From: Candidatus Omnitrophota bacterium
GTDB taxonomy: Bacteria > Omnitrophota > Gorgyraeia > Gygaellales > JAHJCI01
Assembly (NCBI GenBank): GCA_016783355.1
Contig: JADHWR010000001.1
Span: 14,024-78,023 of the forward strand
DNA: 64,000 nucleotides
Reading direction: 5' to 3'
Of this stretch, positions 41,693 to 50,438 are shown one piece after another. The position numbers and the translations under genes were made by a program. Position 1 is the stretch's first letter. Every line of letters begins with the position of its first letter. The notes below the pieces were generated by a model. It was not told the DNA's origin, did no database searches, and was given only the letters and a program-made list of their open reading frames with translations.

Positions 41693-42775
41693 CTATCCTG
41701 ACCACCATGCCGATATCTTTTCAAACACGCCGTATCTTAACAAATCATTATAAAAAACAAAGGTTATCAACAGCAGAATAAAACTGAGCCCAATCTGAGT
41801 AATTATCTTCTCTGTGCGCACGCTAAGCCGTTTCTTTCGTATCTTTTCCAAAAACAGAAATAAAAGATGCCCCCCATCTAATACCGGCAGAGGCAGAAGA
41901 TTAAAAATAGCCAAACTCATACTCAATAGGGCAACTACATTCAAAAGTGGCACAATGCCCAAATCAGCAGCTTCTTTGGTAATAAAAAATATCCCTAAGG
42001 GACCGGTTACTGATTCTTTAATCGATGTCCTGCCTATAATCATCCATCCGAGAGACCTAAGTATCAATCCAGTAAGAGATAATAACCTTGCGCCTCCCTG
42101 CCAAAATGACTGTATTGGCCCATACTTTGTGATAATAAAGTCCTCTTTGGGTTTTATGCCGATTAAGCCCACACTTTTTCTCTCTCCGAAAATGGTCTCT
42201 AACTCCTTCTGTTTGATTCTCACAGGCATATTCAACTGAGTGCTTCCTCGCATAACAGTTAAATGAACTGTCTCGGTCTCCTTTCTGCAATGAATTAATC
42301 TTTGCAGATCAGTCCAAAATTCTACCCTTTGATTATCCACAGCAACAATCTTATCTTTCGGCATCAGTCCTGCATCTTTCGCCCCAAAACCATCAATAAC
42401 CTCACCAATAGAAGAACCAAGCCTCGGAAAGCCTATAAAAAAGATTAAACAGAAGCAAAAATAGGCCAAAACATAGTTCAATAATGGCCCATAGAAAATT
42501 ATCCTTGCACGCGTCCGAATAGATTTTGAAAGATATTCATCCGGTTGATTTTTAAATTCAGAGGGTGAATCACCAGCTAACTTTACATAACCGCCTAAGG
42601 GAATAGCGCATATTAAATATTCTGTTGTTCCTCTTCTCCAGCTAAATATTTTTGGGCCAAACCCCAAAGAGAACTCATCAACACGCACTCCCATTCTCTT
42701 GGCAACAATAAAATGGCCAAATTCATGAACGATGATTAAAATGCTAAGAACGATGATAAAGATTATAATAGACAT
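41693..42775 (-). CDS. rseP: Site-2 protease RseP family zinc metalloprotease
   Basis: This intramembrane protease (360 residues) has the HEFGH zinc motif in the first transmembrane segment (IIVHEFGHFIVAKRMG). One central PDZ domain follows (GAKDAGLMPKDKIVAVDNQRV) and then the third ligand motif NLLPLPVLDGGHLLF. Several hydrophobic segments confirm membrane location. It overlaps dxr by 13 bases. Its likely role is regulated cleavage of anti-sigma factors or signal-peptide remnants. Confidence 0.94.
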   Translation of the reverse strand: MSIIIFIIVLSILIIVHEFGHFIVAKRMGVRVDEFSLGFGPKIFSWRRGTTEYLICAIPLGGYVKLAGDSPSEFKNQPDEYLSKSIRTRARIIFYGPLLNYVLAYFCFCLIFFIGFPRLGSSIGEVIDGFGAKDAGLMPKDKIVAVDNQRVEFWTDLQRLIHCRKETETVHLTVMRGSTQLNMPVRIKQKELETIFGERKSVGLIGIKPKEDFIITKYGPIQSFWQGGARLLSLTGLILRSLGWMIIGRTSIKESVTGPLGIFFITKEAADLGIVPLLNVVALLSMSLAIFNLLPLPVLDGGHLLFLFLEKIRKKRLSVRTEKIITQIGLSFILLLITFVFYNDLLRYGVFEKISAWWSG

Positions 42776-43911
42776 CTTTCTGCCTCCGCGCGCGCCCAGG
42801 CATTACAAGCAAGAACATCCTCTAAAGAGGGCTTCCCAATCTTTTTGTGTCTGCCTAACACCCTTTGAATAATCTTAGGTATTTTTAAGAAATCTATTCT
42901 TTGTCTTAAAAAGGCATCCACAGCTACCTCATTAGCGGCATTCAATACACAAGGCAAACTTCCCCTTTCCTTTGCTACATTAATTGCCAACCTCAGACAA
43001 GGAAATCTTCCCAAATCAGGCTTTTCAAAAGTAAGCTTTTTTAATTTAAAAAAATCCACCCCTCCTGCATAAGTCTTTCTTCGCTGGGGCCAGGTAAGGG
43101 CATACTGTATAGGAATACGCATATCAGCCCGGGAAAGCAAAGCAATCACTACTCCATCAATAAATTCAACCATAGAATGAATAATAGCTTCGGGATGGAT
43201 AATAACCTCTATTTGAGAAAAAGATAAGCCGAATAAACTCATTGTTTCCATAATCTCAAATCCCTTGTTCATTAATGTGGCTGAGTCCACTGTAATCTTT
43301 CTGCCCATATTCCAACGAGGGTGACAGAGAACCTGTTTGCGAGTTACCTGTTTTAACTCTTCAAAGGGCAGGTGATGAAACGGGCCGCCGGAACAGGTCA
43401 AATAAATTTGCTTAAGATTAAGTTTATCTTGACCCTCAAGACACTGCCAGATTGCTGACTGCTCACTATCTACCGGTAAAATTTTGGCTTTCGTTCTTTT
43501 TGCCTCCTCGATAATTAAATCCCCGGCCATAACAAGGGCTTCTTTATTGGCTAAAATAATTATCTTTTTTTTCTTAATTGCAGCTAAAAGAGGTAGTAGT
43601 CCAGCTGAGCCTGTGATTGCCAAAACCACAAGATCAACATCTTTATCTTCTACTATAGACAAGAGTCCTTCCTCTTCGACGCAGATTCTACAAGAAAAGG
43701 GGCCTTTCTCCTTCTTTAATTTCCGGAAAGCAGCTTCGTTAACAACGCAGGCTCTTTTCGGCCTGAATTGCCTAATCTGTCTTGCCAATGAATTTACATC
43801 TGAATATGTGCTTAAAGCAAAAACTTCAAAACCATCCCCCAGTGATTCGATCACCCCTAAGGTGTTTTTGCCTACAGAACCTGTTGAACCAAGAATAGCA
43901 ACCCGTCTCAT
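42763..43911 (-). CDS. dxr: 1-deoxy-D-xylulose 5-phosphate reductoisomerase
   Basis: Dxr makes MEP from DXP with NADPH. It shows the NADPH site AILGSTGSVGKNTL, ILANKEALVMAG, metal site PVDSEQSAIWQCL, TCSGGPF and MGRKITVDSATLMNKG. ATG 43911 (MRRVAILG) gives 382 residues and lies one base after the cdsA stop. The frame extending to 43992 runs inside cdsA and is rejected. The fosmidomycin-site residues appear intact. Confidence 0.95.
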   Translation of the reverse strand: MRRVAILGSTGSVGKNTLGVIESLGDGFEVFALSTYSDVNSLARQIRQFRPKRACVVNEAAFRKLKKEKGPFSCRICVEEEGLLSIVEDKDVDLVVLAITGSAGLLPLLAAIKKKKIIILANKEALVMAGDLIIEEAKRTKAKILPVDSEQSAIWQCLEGQDKLNLKQIYLTCSGGPFHHLPFEELKQVTRKQVLCHPRWNMGRKITVDSATLMNKGFEIMETMSLFGLSFSQIEVIIHPEAIIHSMVEFIDGVVIALLSRADMRIPIQYALTWPQRRKTYAGGVDFFKLKKLTFEKPDLGRFPCLRLAINVAKERGSLPCVLNAANEVAVDAFLRQRIDFLKIPKIIQRVLGRHKKIGKPSLEDVLACNAWARAEAERCLL

Positions 43912-43912
43912 T

Positions 43913-44716
43913 TTATACCCCAAAATGCAACACCCAAAAATAAAACGCCGGTGCAGTAAAGAGAACGCTATCAATACAATCCAAAAATCCACCCAGGCCC
44001 GGAAAGATAGTTCCTGAATCCTTAACTTGGCAGTCTCGCTTCATTAAAGATTCGGATAAATCTCCGAGTTCCCCCATGATGCCCAAAAAAATTCCCAGTA
44101 TAAAAAGATGTAAATAAGAAAAATTGAGGCCTCCCATAAGGGATTTGCAACTTAAACTTGTCAGGACAGCAAATAAAATTCCTCCTAATAGACCCTCAAG
44201 AGATTTTGTTGGACTTATCCGGGAGAAAGGTCGCCTTTTGCCAAATCGATGACCTAACAAATATGCGCCAATATCGCCCGCTTTAGTAATTAATAAAACA
44301 CTGGCTAATAATCCTGCTCCACCTGGTAAATACCTCAGTTTAATCAAAAAGGTCGTAAACCAGATAACATAAAAAATCCCAAACATCGTCACAGAAATAC
44401 CGACAATTACACCTGAATTTTCTCCGCGCTTAAAGTGGATCAAGATTAGAACTACTAAAACAAAACTTATGAGCAGCAATTCCCAGCCTTTTGTCAATTC
44501 AAAATGTAAAGATGTAGAAACTAAAACAACTGCACCAACTGCCATGCCGAAATATTTAAAGATTTCAATCCCTTTTTTCTCAATCATCGTAAAAAATTCA
44601 TATAAAGCACCGAGGGCAAAAATACCAATCACTAATGCAGAAAGCCAGTTGATACTTACAGCAAAGCCAATAATTGAAATTAAGATTAAAGAGCTAATTA
44701 TGCGTCGAATAAGCAT
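43913..44716 (-). CDS. cdsA: Phosphatidate cytidylyltransferase
   Basis: This 267-residue multi-pass membrane protein makes CDP-diacylglycerol. Several hydrophobic segments and the C-terminal signature SLMKRDCQVKDSGTIFPGLGG are visible. Two normally invariant positions differ: PGHGG is PGLGG and DRxD is DCID. The gene sits in the usual uppS-cdsA-dxr-rseP order, so I still call it CdsA, perhaps with altered kinetics. Confidence 0.88.
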   Translation of the reverse strand: MLIRRIISSLILISIIGFAVSINWLSALVIGIFALGALYEFFTMIEKKGIEIFKYFGMAVGAVVLVSTSLHFELTKGWELLLISFVLVVLILIHFKRGENSGVIVGISVTMFGIFYVIWFTTFLIKLRYLPGGAGLLASVLLITKAGDIGAYLLGHRFGKRRPFSRISPTKSLEGLLGGILFAVLTSLSCKSLMGGLNFSYLHLFILGIFLGIMGELGDLSESLMKRDCQVKDSGTIFPGLGGFLDCIDSVLFTAPAFYFWVLHFGV

Positions 44717-44717
44717 T

Positions 44718-45470
44718 TTATTCCTTAATCCTTCGTCTTCGTCCTTCGCTTCGCTCAGGACTAATCTCTCCGAAGCGGCGATGCCTTTCTTGGTAATCCT
44801 TGATTGCCTCGCTCAAATCCTCTTTTTTAAAATCAGGCCAGTAAATTTTAGTAAAATAAAGCTCGGCGTAAGATGCCTGCCAGAGTAAAAAATTGCTCAA
44901 CCGTAGCTCTGCGCCTGTGCGGATTAAAAGGTCAAGCTCAGGCAAGTTACGAGTATAAAGGAATTGAGAAAAGACCCTCTCATTTAAGGTCTTTATCCAA
45001 TCAGGGGATTTAGTTGCTAATTCAATAATCTGACGACAGGCATCAACAATCTCTTGCCGGGCTCCATAATTTAATGCCAGAACCAGAGTCATCCCCGTGT
45101 TTTTTGCAGTGAGCTCTTGCGCTTTCTTAATCTTAAATAAAAGCCGCTCTGAGAGAGACACGCTTCGGCCAATAACGCGAAAACGCAGGTTATCTTTATT
45201 TAATTCCTTAATGTCATTATCTAAAAAATGAGAAAAAGCCCTCATTAACATATCTACTTCTTTTTTTGGTCTTTGCCAATTCTCGCAGGAAAAGGCAAAC
45301 AATGTCAGAGTCTCAATCCCTAACTGATTTGCTGCCCTGGTAATCTCCTTTATTCGCTTCATGCCTTTTCTGTGACCTGCACTGCGCATAAGCCTTCTCA
45401 TCTTCGCCCAACGGCCATTACCATCCATTATTATAGCAACGTGTTTAGGAATGTTGTTTTTATCTAACAT
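44718..45470 (-). CDS. uppS: Isoprenyl diphosphate synthase (undecaprenyl diphosphate synthase)
   Basis: UppS makes the lipid carrier for cell-wall synthesis. The start region HVAIIMDGNGRWAKMR, GHRKGMKRI, TLFAFSCENWQRPKKEV and DLLIRTGAELRLSNFLLWQ are the conserved regions. ATG 45470 is preferred over a GTG at 45485 that falls in a GCGCTTTACGCC-type repeat. The C-terminal tail ISPERSEGRRRR comes from another short repeat (44728-44762), so the real end of the ancestral protein was probably near QERHRRFGE. Confidence 0.93.
   Translation of the reverse strand: MLDKNNIPKHVAIIMDGNGRWAKMRRLMRSAGHRKGMKRIKEITRAANQLGIETLTLFAFSCENWQRPKKEVDMLMRAFSHFLDNDIKELNKDNLRFRVIGRSVSLSERLLFKIKKAQELTAKNTGMTLVLALNYGARQEIVDACRQIIELATKSPDWIKTLNERVFSQFLYTRNLPELDLLIRTGAELRLSNFLLWQASYAELYFTKIYWPDFKKEDLSEAIKDYQERHRRFGEISPERSEGRRRRIKE
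44728..44765. repeat. GAGCGAAGCGAAG-type repeat forming the uppS tail
   Basis: The string CTTCGCTTCGCTCAGGA occurs here and, as its complement, in lpxB at 63108-63122. In both genes it is translated in frame as ERSE. Confidence 0.7.
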
Positions 45471-45500
45471 TGAAACGCCTTGCACTTTACGCCTTGCGCT

Positions 45501-47078
45501 TTATTGATGGACTCGATAATCTATATTGGCAAATATATTATCCCTATATTCGATCTCAGAAAGCCAATGTTCATCAATAGAGTTTCCCTTTATCTCCTCA
45601 AAAAGCCGATTAAATCTTAAAAGATGCTGCTTTGTGCGAAGCACAGCATAATCAACATGCGTACCTGTTGCCATAATAAAAGCCCAATCAGAGCTCTGCG
45701 AAAGCAATAATTCTCGCAGCGCCTGATTTAAGGCTCTTTTTAATAATCCAGATGCTTGAGGGTGGAACTTTACCAATTCAGTCATACGCTCTGAGGCTTC
45801 GTCTAAATGCCGGTAAATCCAGTCGTTTGTGCCTTGTAACCAAACCTCAGAATAACCCTTCCAGCCCCAACTGGAAAAAGAAGGGCTAACTTTCTGATGG
45901 CGGGGATTCTCTCTAAGATATTCGGATGGGGTAACCATTTTAATAATGTCCTGATCAAAATAGAGTTTGCGAATAAGAAAATCAAGCCATTGTGGGCCTT
46001 CAAACCACCAATGTCCAAATAATTCTGCATCATAGGGAGAAACAATAATCGGCTTCTTTTGCAAAAAATCATAAAGATACTCTATTTGCTTCTGGCGATT
46101 AAAGATGAAATTGCCTGCATGCTCTGCTGCTTTATCTGTGGCCCTGCTTGGAATATAAACCTGCTTATCATTTGTTGCTGCAGTTATGCGATAATATTTT
46201 ATTCCTGTAGCTATACGCGCGCCATCAAGATGAATATAATCTTTTATATACTCAAGATCTAAATCAAAACCAATGTCCCGGTAGAAATCACGGTAGAAAT
46301 AATCGCCAGGATACCCCTCGATTGAAGACCAAACCTGCTTCGAAGATTCAAGGTCCCGGCCAAAACAGGCAACGCCGGATTTACAATAAACAGGAGCAAA
46401 TGCCCCATATTTAGGCCGTGGCTGGCCATGTAAAAGGCCATGAGCATCGACAAAGAAGTAATTTATGCCTTCGTCTTTTAGGAGTTGGTCATCGCCGGGC
46501 TGATAGCCACATTCAGGAAGCCAGATACCTTTAGGATCCCTGCCAAAGCTCTCTTTATAATGCTGACAGGCAACCTTAAGCTGGGCACGCACAGAAGGTT
46601 TTGTTGCCTCCATCAAGGGAAAGTAACCATGGGTTGCAGCAGAGGTGATAATTTCAAGGTTACCGATGTCCTGAAAATATTTAAAGGCATTGATCAGGTT
46701 CTTTTGATAACGCAAAAATGTCTCTTTTGCTCGTTTAAAAATCTCTAGGTACATATGAGCCAGTTGATTAAACTCCGGTTGCCAACGAGTGCGCTCTGTC
46801 TCCTTAGAAGCCAACTCAATCAGGTTATTTATATGTTTTAGATACCGCTCTTGAAGCAAGGAATCAGAAAACATACTTAGAAGTGTAGGGCTCAAAGACA
46901 AAGTCATGCGAAAATCTACGTTGTCTCTTAATAAACCTTCGAATACCCGGATTAAAGGAATATAGGTTTCAGTTATTGCCTCATAAAGCCACCTCTCCTC
47001 TAAAAATTTTTCATGCTCAGGGTGCCGCACATAAGGAAGGTGACTGTGTAAAATTAAACATAAATAACCTTTATTCAT
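45501..47078 (-). CDS. GH57 family 1,4-alpha-glucan branching enzyme
   Basis: The 525-residue protein has GH57 features: LCLILHSHLPYVRHPE at the start, ITSAATHGYFPL, the catalytic Glu in GIWLPECGYQPG, the catalytic Asp in IVSPYDAELFGHWWFEG and a C-terminal helical domain (DUF1957) with SQSSDWAFIMATGTH. This layout is that of Thermus/Thermococcus-type branching enzymes rather than amylases. It would introduce alpha-1,6 branches in glycogen made by GlgA. The downstream DUF4912 gene at 47093-47779 lies just upstream in transcription. Confidence 0.9.
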   Translation of the reverse strand: MNKGYLCLILHSHLPYVRHPEHEKFLEERWLYEAITETYIPLIRVFEGLLRDNVDFRMTLSLSPTLLSMFSDSLLQERYLKHINNLIELASKETERTRWQPEFNQLAHMYLEIFKRAKETFLRYQKNLINAFKYFQDIGNLEIITSAATHGYFPLMEATKPSVRAQLKVACQHYKESFGRDPKGIWLPECGYQPGDDQLLKDEGINYFFVDAHGLLHGQPRPKYGAFAPVYCKSGVACFGRDLESSKQVWSSIEGYPGDYFYRDFYRDIGFDLDLEYIKDYIHLDGARIATGIKYYRITAATNDKQVYIPSRATDKAAEHAGNFIFNRQKQIEYLYDFLQKKPIIVSPYDAELFGHWWFEGPQWLDFLIRKLYFDQDIIKMVTPSEYLRENPRHQKVSPSFSSWGWKGYSEVWLQGTNDWIYRHLDEASERMTELVKFHPQASGLLKRALNQALRELLLSQSSDWAFIMATGTHVDYAVLRTKQHLLRFNRLFEEIKGNSIDEHWLSEIEYRDNIFANIDYRVHQ

Positions 47079-47092
47079 ATTTAGTTAATTTG

Positions 47093-47779
47093 TTAATCGG
47101 GTATGACTTGTTTGCTGTCAGGCAGGAAAATCGGCTTTCCCCTTTTTACCGGACTAGCGCCGACACCTACTCCATAAAGCCGGGCAAACATATCCTCCGT
47201 AACCATCCACTCTTGATCATTAATGCAAGAGGGGCCGGCAATTGGAGTAGAGACTATATTTGAACGCACAATCGTAAGAAATCTATTATCAGGCAAAAGT
47301 AATCCTAAATCAACACACCAGCTGCGCGCTGGTGTCTTTGTCTCAATATGCCAATTATTGGCAAAAGAGTTAACTACAATATCAAAGAAAGAATGAGCGT
47401 TACTGCCATCAAAGATAGTATCCGTGGTATCATAAACACGTAAGATTATCTTTGTCTTCTCATCCAAAGATGGCGTTTCCCTCCTCAACTTTTCCCACGT
47501 GGATTCGGTAATTTCCCAATAGGCATAAATCCAGTAGGGGTCACGCACCCGTAAAACAATCTTATCCTTGCCATAACCTGTGGGTAGCTGTTGGGGCTTA
47601 TCAATCTTTTGCACTTCCCGCTTCGGCTCTCTATAAAACCTGGGTTGAGTAACCTTCTCTTGCACTGCAATCTTGCTTCTAACGGCCTGCTTTTTCCCTC
47701 TTGTCCATTTTGCTATTGAGCCCGCCTTTCTGATTACTTCTTTAAAAGCATCTTTAACGCGTTGTGCTAACCGTCTCAT
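47093..47779 (-). CDS. DUF4912 domain protein
   Basis: From ATG 47779 the protein has 228 residues: a basic N-terminus (MRRLAQRVKDAFKEVI), then a DUF4912 domain with LRVRDPYWIYAYWEIT, IILRVYDTTD and SWCVDLGLLLPDNRFLTIVRSN. Function is unknown; it is often near polysaccharide genes, as here (GH57). GGAGGG lies about ten bases before the ATG. A longer frame to 47857 is rejected because it runs through a palindromic repeat. Confidence 0.87.
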   Translation of the reverse strand: MRRLAQRVKDAFKEVIRKAGSIAKWTRGKKQAVRSKIAVQEKVTQPRFYREPKREVQKIDKPQQLPTGYGKDKIVLRVRDPYWIYAYWEITESTWEKLRRETPSLDEKTKIILRVYDTTDTIFDGSNAHSFFDIVVNSFANNWHIETKTPARSWCVDLGLLLPDNRFLTIVRSNIVSTPIAGPSCINDQEWMVTEDMFARLYGVGVGASPVKRGKPIFLPDSKQVIPD

Positions 47780-47794
47780 ATCTCTGCCCTCCCG

Positions 47795-47846
47795 CCCTGT
47801 ACCATACGGTACAGGGCCCGCTCCGTACCATACGGTACAGGGCCCG
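47795..47846. repeat. Duplicated GTACCATACGGTAC palindrome upstream of the DUF4912 gene
   Basis: Two copies of GTACCATACGGTACAGGGC (9-bp arms around ATAC) lie 27 bases apart. They are followed at 47855-47876 by TGTGGAGACCTGACCCC, a string type I associate with scattered REP-like elements. Confidence 0.75.
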
Positions 47847-47874
47847 CTTGTTGTCAAATGTGGAGACCTGACCC

Positions 47875-48267
47875 CTATTTTTCTTGGGCAACTTCAGCGG
47901 TTTCTTTAAGCAATGACTCTTTTAAATCTTCCTCTAATTTTTCTTTTAATCTTTTTGTCTTTTCTAAATCTTCTTTTAATGTCTTGTTTTCTGAAATTAA
48001 CTGATTTAATTTATCAACTGTCAGTTGATGTTGTATTTTTTCCTGATTAAATTCTTCTCGAATTTTTGCTAAAGCCTGTTTTAATTCTGGAATTTCTTTT
48101 GTGAAGCTCAATTTCTCTTCCTCTAAAGTCATACGACTTGCTCTTTCTTGATTGACTAAGTGTCTCTGTCTTTTTGCCCCCAAACAAGAATGAATGGTAG
48201 AAAGAAAAAAGATTATAGCTAATATCCCGAGAATTAAAATTAATCTATTTTTTAGATCTTCATTCAT
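47875..48267 (-). CDS. Membrane-anchored coiled-coil protein of unknown function
   Basis: The 130-residue protein has one N-terminal transmembrane segment (about 8-27, RLILILGILAIIFFLSTIHS) and a long coiled coil rich in Lys, Glu and Leu (LEKTKRLKEKLEEDLKES). It was not recognised as a named family. ATG 48267 has AGGT at suitable distance, while an ATG at 48273 abuts the Shine-Dalgarno site. It follows the OmpA-like lipoprotein by about 13 bases and may act with it at the envelope. Confidence 0.75.
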   Translation of the reverse strand: MNEDLKNRLILILGILAIIFFLSTIHSCLGAKRQRHLVNQERASRMTLEEEKLSFTKEIPELKQALAKIREEFNQEKIQHQLTVDKLNQLISENKTLKEDLEKTKRLKEKLEEDLKESLLKETAEVAQEK

Positions 48268-48280
48268 AACCATACCTCCC

Positions 48281-48970
48281 CTATTTTATATTCTCCACCG
48301 GCTCTTCAAGTTCGATAATTTCAATTTCCTCCTCCCCTTCTAAAACTGTTGCTGGTTCTTCTAAATCTTTTGTCTCTTTGACCTTAATCATCTTCGGCAG
48401 AATTACTACTTCCACACGACGATTTAGCTGCTTACCTTCTTTTGTGTCATTAGAGGCTACAGGCTGATACTCACCGTAGCCAACTGCCGAAGCACGCTGG
48501 GGCGAAATTCCCTTTTTATCAACAAGATAATGCAATGTACTTAAAGCTCGCGCTGTGGATAATTCCCAATTCGACTTCCAACCAGAATATCTAATTGGTT
48601 CGTTATCAGTATGTCCTTCAATACCAATAAGATATTGCGACACATTTTCTTTTAAAACACGGGCGACCTTATCTAAAATTGGAAAGGATTCTGAGCGTAG
48701 CTTCGCTTTGCCCGAATCATACAAGATATCTGCCAAAAAGGTAATCACCAAACCTCTTTCAGCCATCTCCAACCGTACTTCTTTACGAGCAATCTCCTCT
48801 TTGAGACGCTGCTGAAGCAACTGGTGGACGTTTCTTAAATATCCTATTTCTTGCGAAAGTTCATCGATCTTCTCAATATCTGAACGTCTACCCGCTTGAA
48901 ATTTAAACATGCAGCCCGCTAAACTTACTGTCATAAAAAATACAGCCAATACTAATGCTTTTTTCTTCAT
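48281..48970 (-). CDS. OmpA/MotB-domain lipoprotein
   Basis: The 229-residue protein has a lipoprotein signal with lipobox LAGC (Cys20), a coiled-coil stalk (about 30-70) and an OmpA-like peptidoglycan-binding domain. The domain shows ADILYDSGKAKLRSES, GIEGHTDNEPI and NRRVEVVILP. The domain arrangement resembles MotB/PomB-type or Pal-like proteins without a transmembrane helix. It is probably an outer-membrane lipoprotein tethering peptidoglycan. The acidic C-terminal tail (EGEEEIEIIELEEP) is unusual. The leader carries structured element C2 and a strong promoter. Confidence 0.9.
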   Translation of the reverse strand: MKKKALVLAVFFMTVSLAGCMFKFQAGRRSDIEKIDELSQEIGYLRNVHQLLQQRLKEEIARKEVRLEMAERGLVITFLADILYDSGKAKLRSESFPILDKVARVLKENVSQYLIGIEGHTDNEPIRYSGWKSNWELSTARALSTLHYLVDKKGISPQRASAVGYGEYQPVASNDTKEGKQLNRRVEVVILPKMIKVKETKDLEEPATVLEGEEEIEIIELEEPVENIK

Positions 48971-48985
48971 CGCTCCTACCTCCTC

Positions 48986-49080
48986 AATGAGTCCGCCAAA
49001 GTTCGTTGGCGGACGAATTGATCCCGCCGAATGCTCTAAAATTATCAGGGAGAATTTTAGAGCAGTTTATGAGGCGGGGT
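48986..49080 (-). repeat. Structured palindromic leader element, copy C2 (OmpA-like lipoprotein leader)
   Basis: It has the same plan as C1: hairpin GTCCGCC/GGCGGAC, then ATCCCGCC/GGCGGGGT enclosing GCTCTAAAATT/AATTTTAGAGC. On the minus strand it is followed directly by TCATTGAGGAGGT, the ribosome-binding site of the lipoprotein gene. It lies downstream of the promoter at 49123-49151, so it should be transcribed as a 5' leader. Confidence 0.85.
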
Positions 49081-49122
49081 ATGTACATTATTTGGGTCAT
49101 TCCATAAGTCTCGTCCTTACTT

Positions 49123-49151
49123 ATTTTAAATTATATCTATACCTTCGTCAA
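49123..49151 (-). promoter_or_regulatory. Promoter of the OmpA-like lipoprotein operon
   Basis: TTGACG (49151-49146) and TAAAAT (49128-49123) are 17 bases apart on the minus strand. The leader would be about 145 bases and include element C2. Confidence 0.7.
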
Positions 49152-49164
49152 TATCTATAAATTT

Positions 49165-50436
49165 CTATATTCTGACTGTCTGGTTACGCTGCGAACCCAA
49201 AGAAATCATGAATATCTTTATCCGAAGTAAATCTTGAATGGCTTTAATATAAACCTTCGTATTTTTTGGTAATTTGCGATATTCTGTAATAGTAGAAATA
49301 TCTTCTTGCCAACTGGGATATTCCTGCCAGATAAGCCTTCCTTTCTCTAATACGTCTAAATCATCATAAGGGTAATTTCTAAACATCTTGCCCTTATATT
49401 TATAAGCAATACAGATCTTAATCTTTTTTAACCCTCCCAAAACATCAAGCTTTGTAATGGCAAGTTCAGAAACCCTATTAACTGAAGCGGCTGTGGATAC
49501 CATTACTGCATCAAACCAACCACAACGCCGTGGTCTGCCTGTGGTTGCGCCAAATTCATTTCCTTTTTTACGCATAAATTCACTAAATTTTTTGGATAAT
49601 TCTGTAGGAAAAGGACCTTCACCTACTCGCGTCGTATAACTCTTTGCTACGCCAATTATTTTATCTATAGAAGTTGGCGCAATGCCGCAACCACTGGCAG
49701 CCCCGCCAGCAGTAGTAGTTGAGGATGTTACATAAGGATAAGTTCCAAAGTCAATATCAAGAAATGTTCCTTGGGCGCCTTCAAAAAGCAAAGACTTTTT
49801 TTTCTTTATCGCCTCGTTTAAAAAACGACTGACATCAATAATATATGGCTTTATTGCTTTGCCGTAGTCTAAATATGTTTTATATATTGAATTAAAAGAA
49901 AAACCGCCAAAGCCATAGACCTTACGAAAAATTTCATTCTTCTCTTTAAGATTATCCTTGAGCTTGCGAGAAAAAACATCGGGGTTTATGAGGTCAATTA
50001 CCCTTATGCCACAACGATTAATCTTATCAGCATAGCAGGGGCCAATGCCTCTGCCTGTTGTACCAATCCGGCGAATTCTTCTTTTTTCCCGAAGAACATC
50101 CATTATCTTATGATACGGAAATATTATGTGCGAAAGAGAAGATATCTTTAATCTGCTATTAATATTGTAGCCCTTATCCTTAAAGGCCTCAATCTCTTTA
50201 AATAAAATCTCTGGGTCAACAACTACCCCATTGCCAATAACACAAATTTTGCCTTTATGCAGAATTCCGGAAGGAAGAAGATGAAAGATATGCGCCTGCG
50301 TATCAACGACAACTGTATGACCGGCGTTACTGCCTCCTTGAAAACGAATGATACAATCAGAATCCTCAGCTAAGAAATCAATTATTTTCCCCTTGCCTTC
50401 GTCTCCCCATTGTGTGCCGATAATAACGGTATTCAT
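49165..50436 (-). CDS. purA: Adenylosuccinate synthetase
   Basis: PurA (423 residues) makes adenylosuccinate from IMP, aspartate and GTP. The P-loop-like start IGTQWGDEGKGKIIDFLAE, FQGGSNAGHTVVV, GTTGRGIGPCYADK and FEGAQGTFLDIDFGTYPYVT are all present. It follows the citrate/homocitrate synthase-like gene by two bases. Confidence 0.96.
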   Translation of the reverse strand: MNTVIIGTQWGDEGKGKIIDFLAEDSDCIIRFQGGSNAGHTVVVDTQAHIFHLLPSGILHKGKICVIGNGVVVDPEILFKEIEAFKDKGYNINSRLKISSLSHIIFPYHKIMDVLREKRRIRRIGTTGRGIGPCYADKINRCGIRVIDLINPDVFSRKLKDNLKEKNEIFRKVYGFGGFSFNSIYKTYLDYGKAIKPYIIDVSRFLNEAIKKKKSLLFEGAQGTFLDIDFGTYPYVTSSTTTAGGAASGCGIAPTSIDKIIGVAKSYTTRVGEGPFPTELSKKFSEFMRKKGNEFGATTGRPRRCGWFDAVMVSTAASVNRVSELAITKLDVLGGLKKIKICIAYKYKGKMFRNYPYDDLDVLEKGRLIWQEYPSWQEDISTITEYRKLPKNTKVYIKAIQDLLRIKIFMISLGSQRNQTVRI

Positions 50437-50438
50437 TG

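Noticed and set aside
42763..43992. Longer dxr starting at 43992
   Set aside because: The extra 27 residues lie inside cdsA; MRRVAILGSTG at 43911 is the family start.
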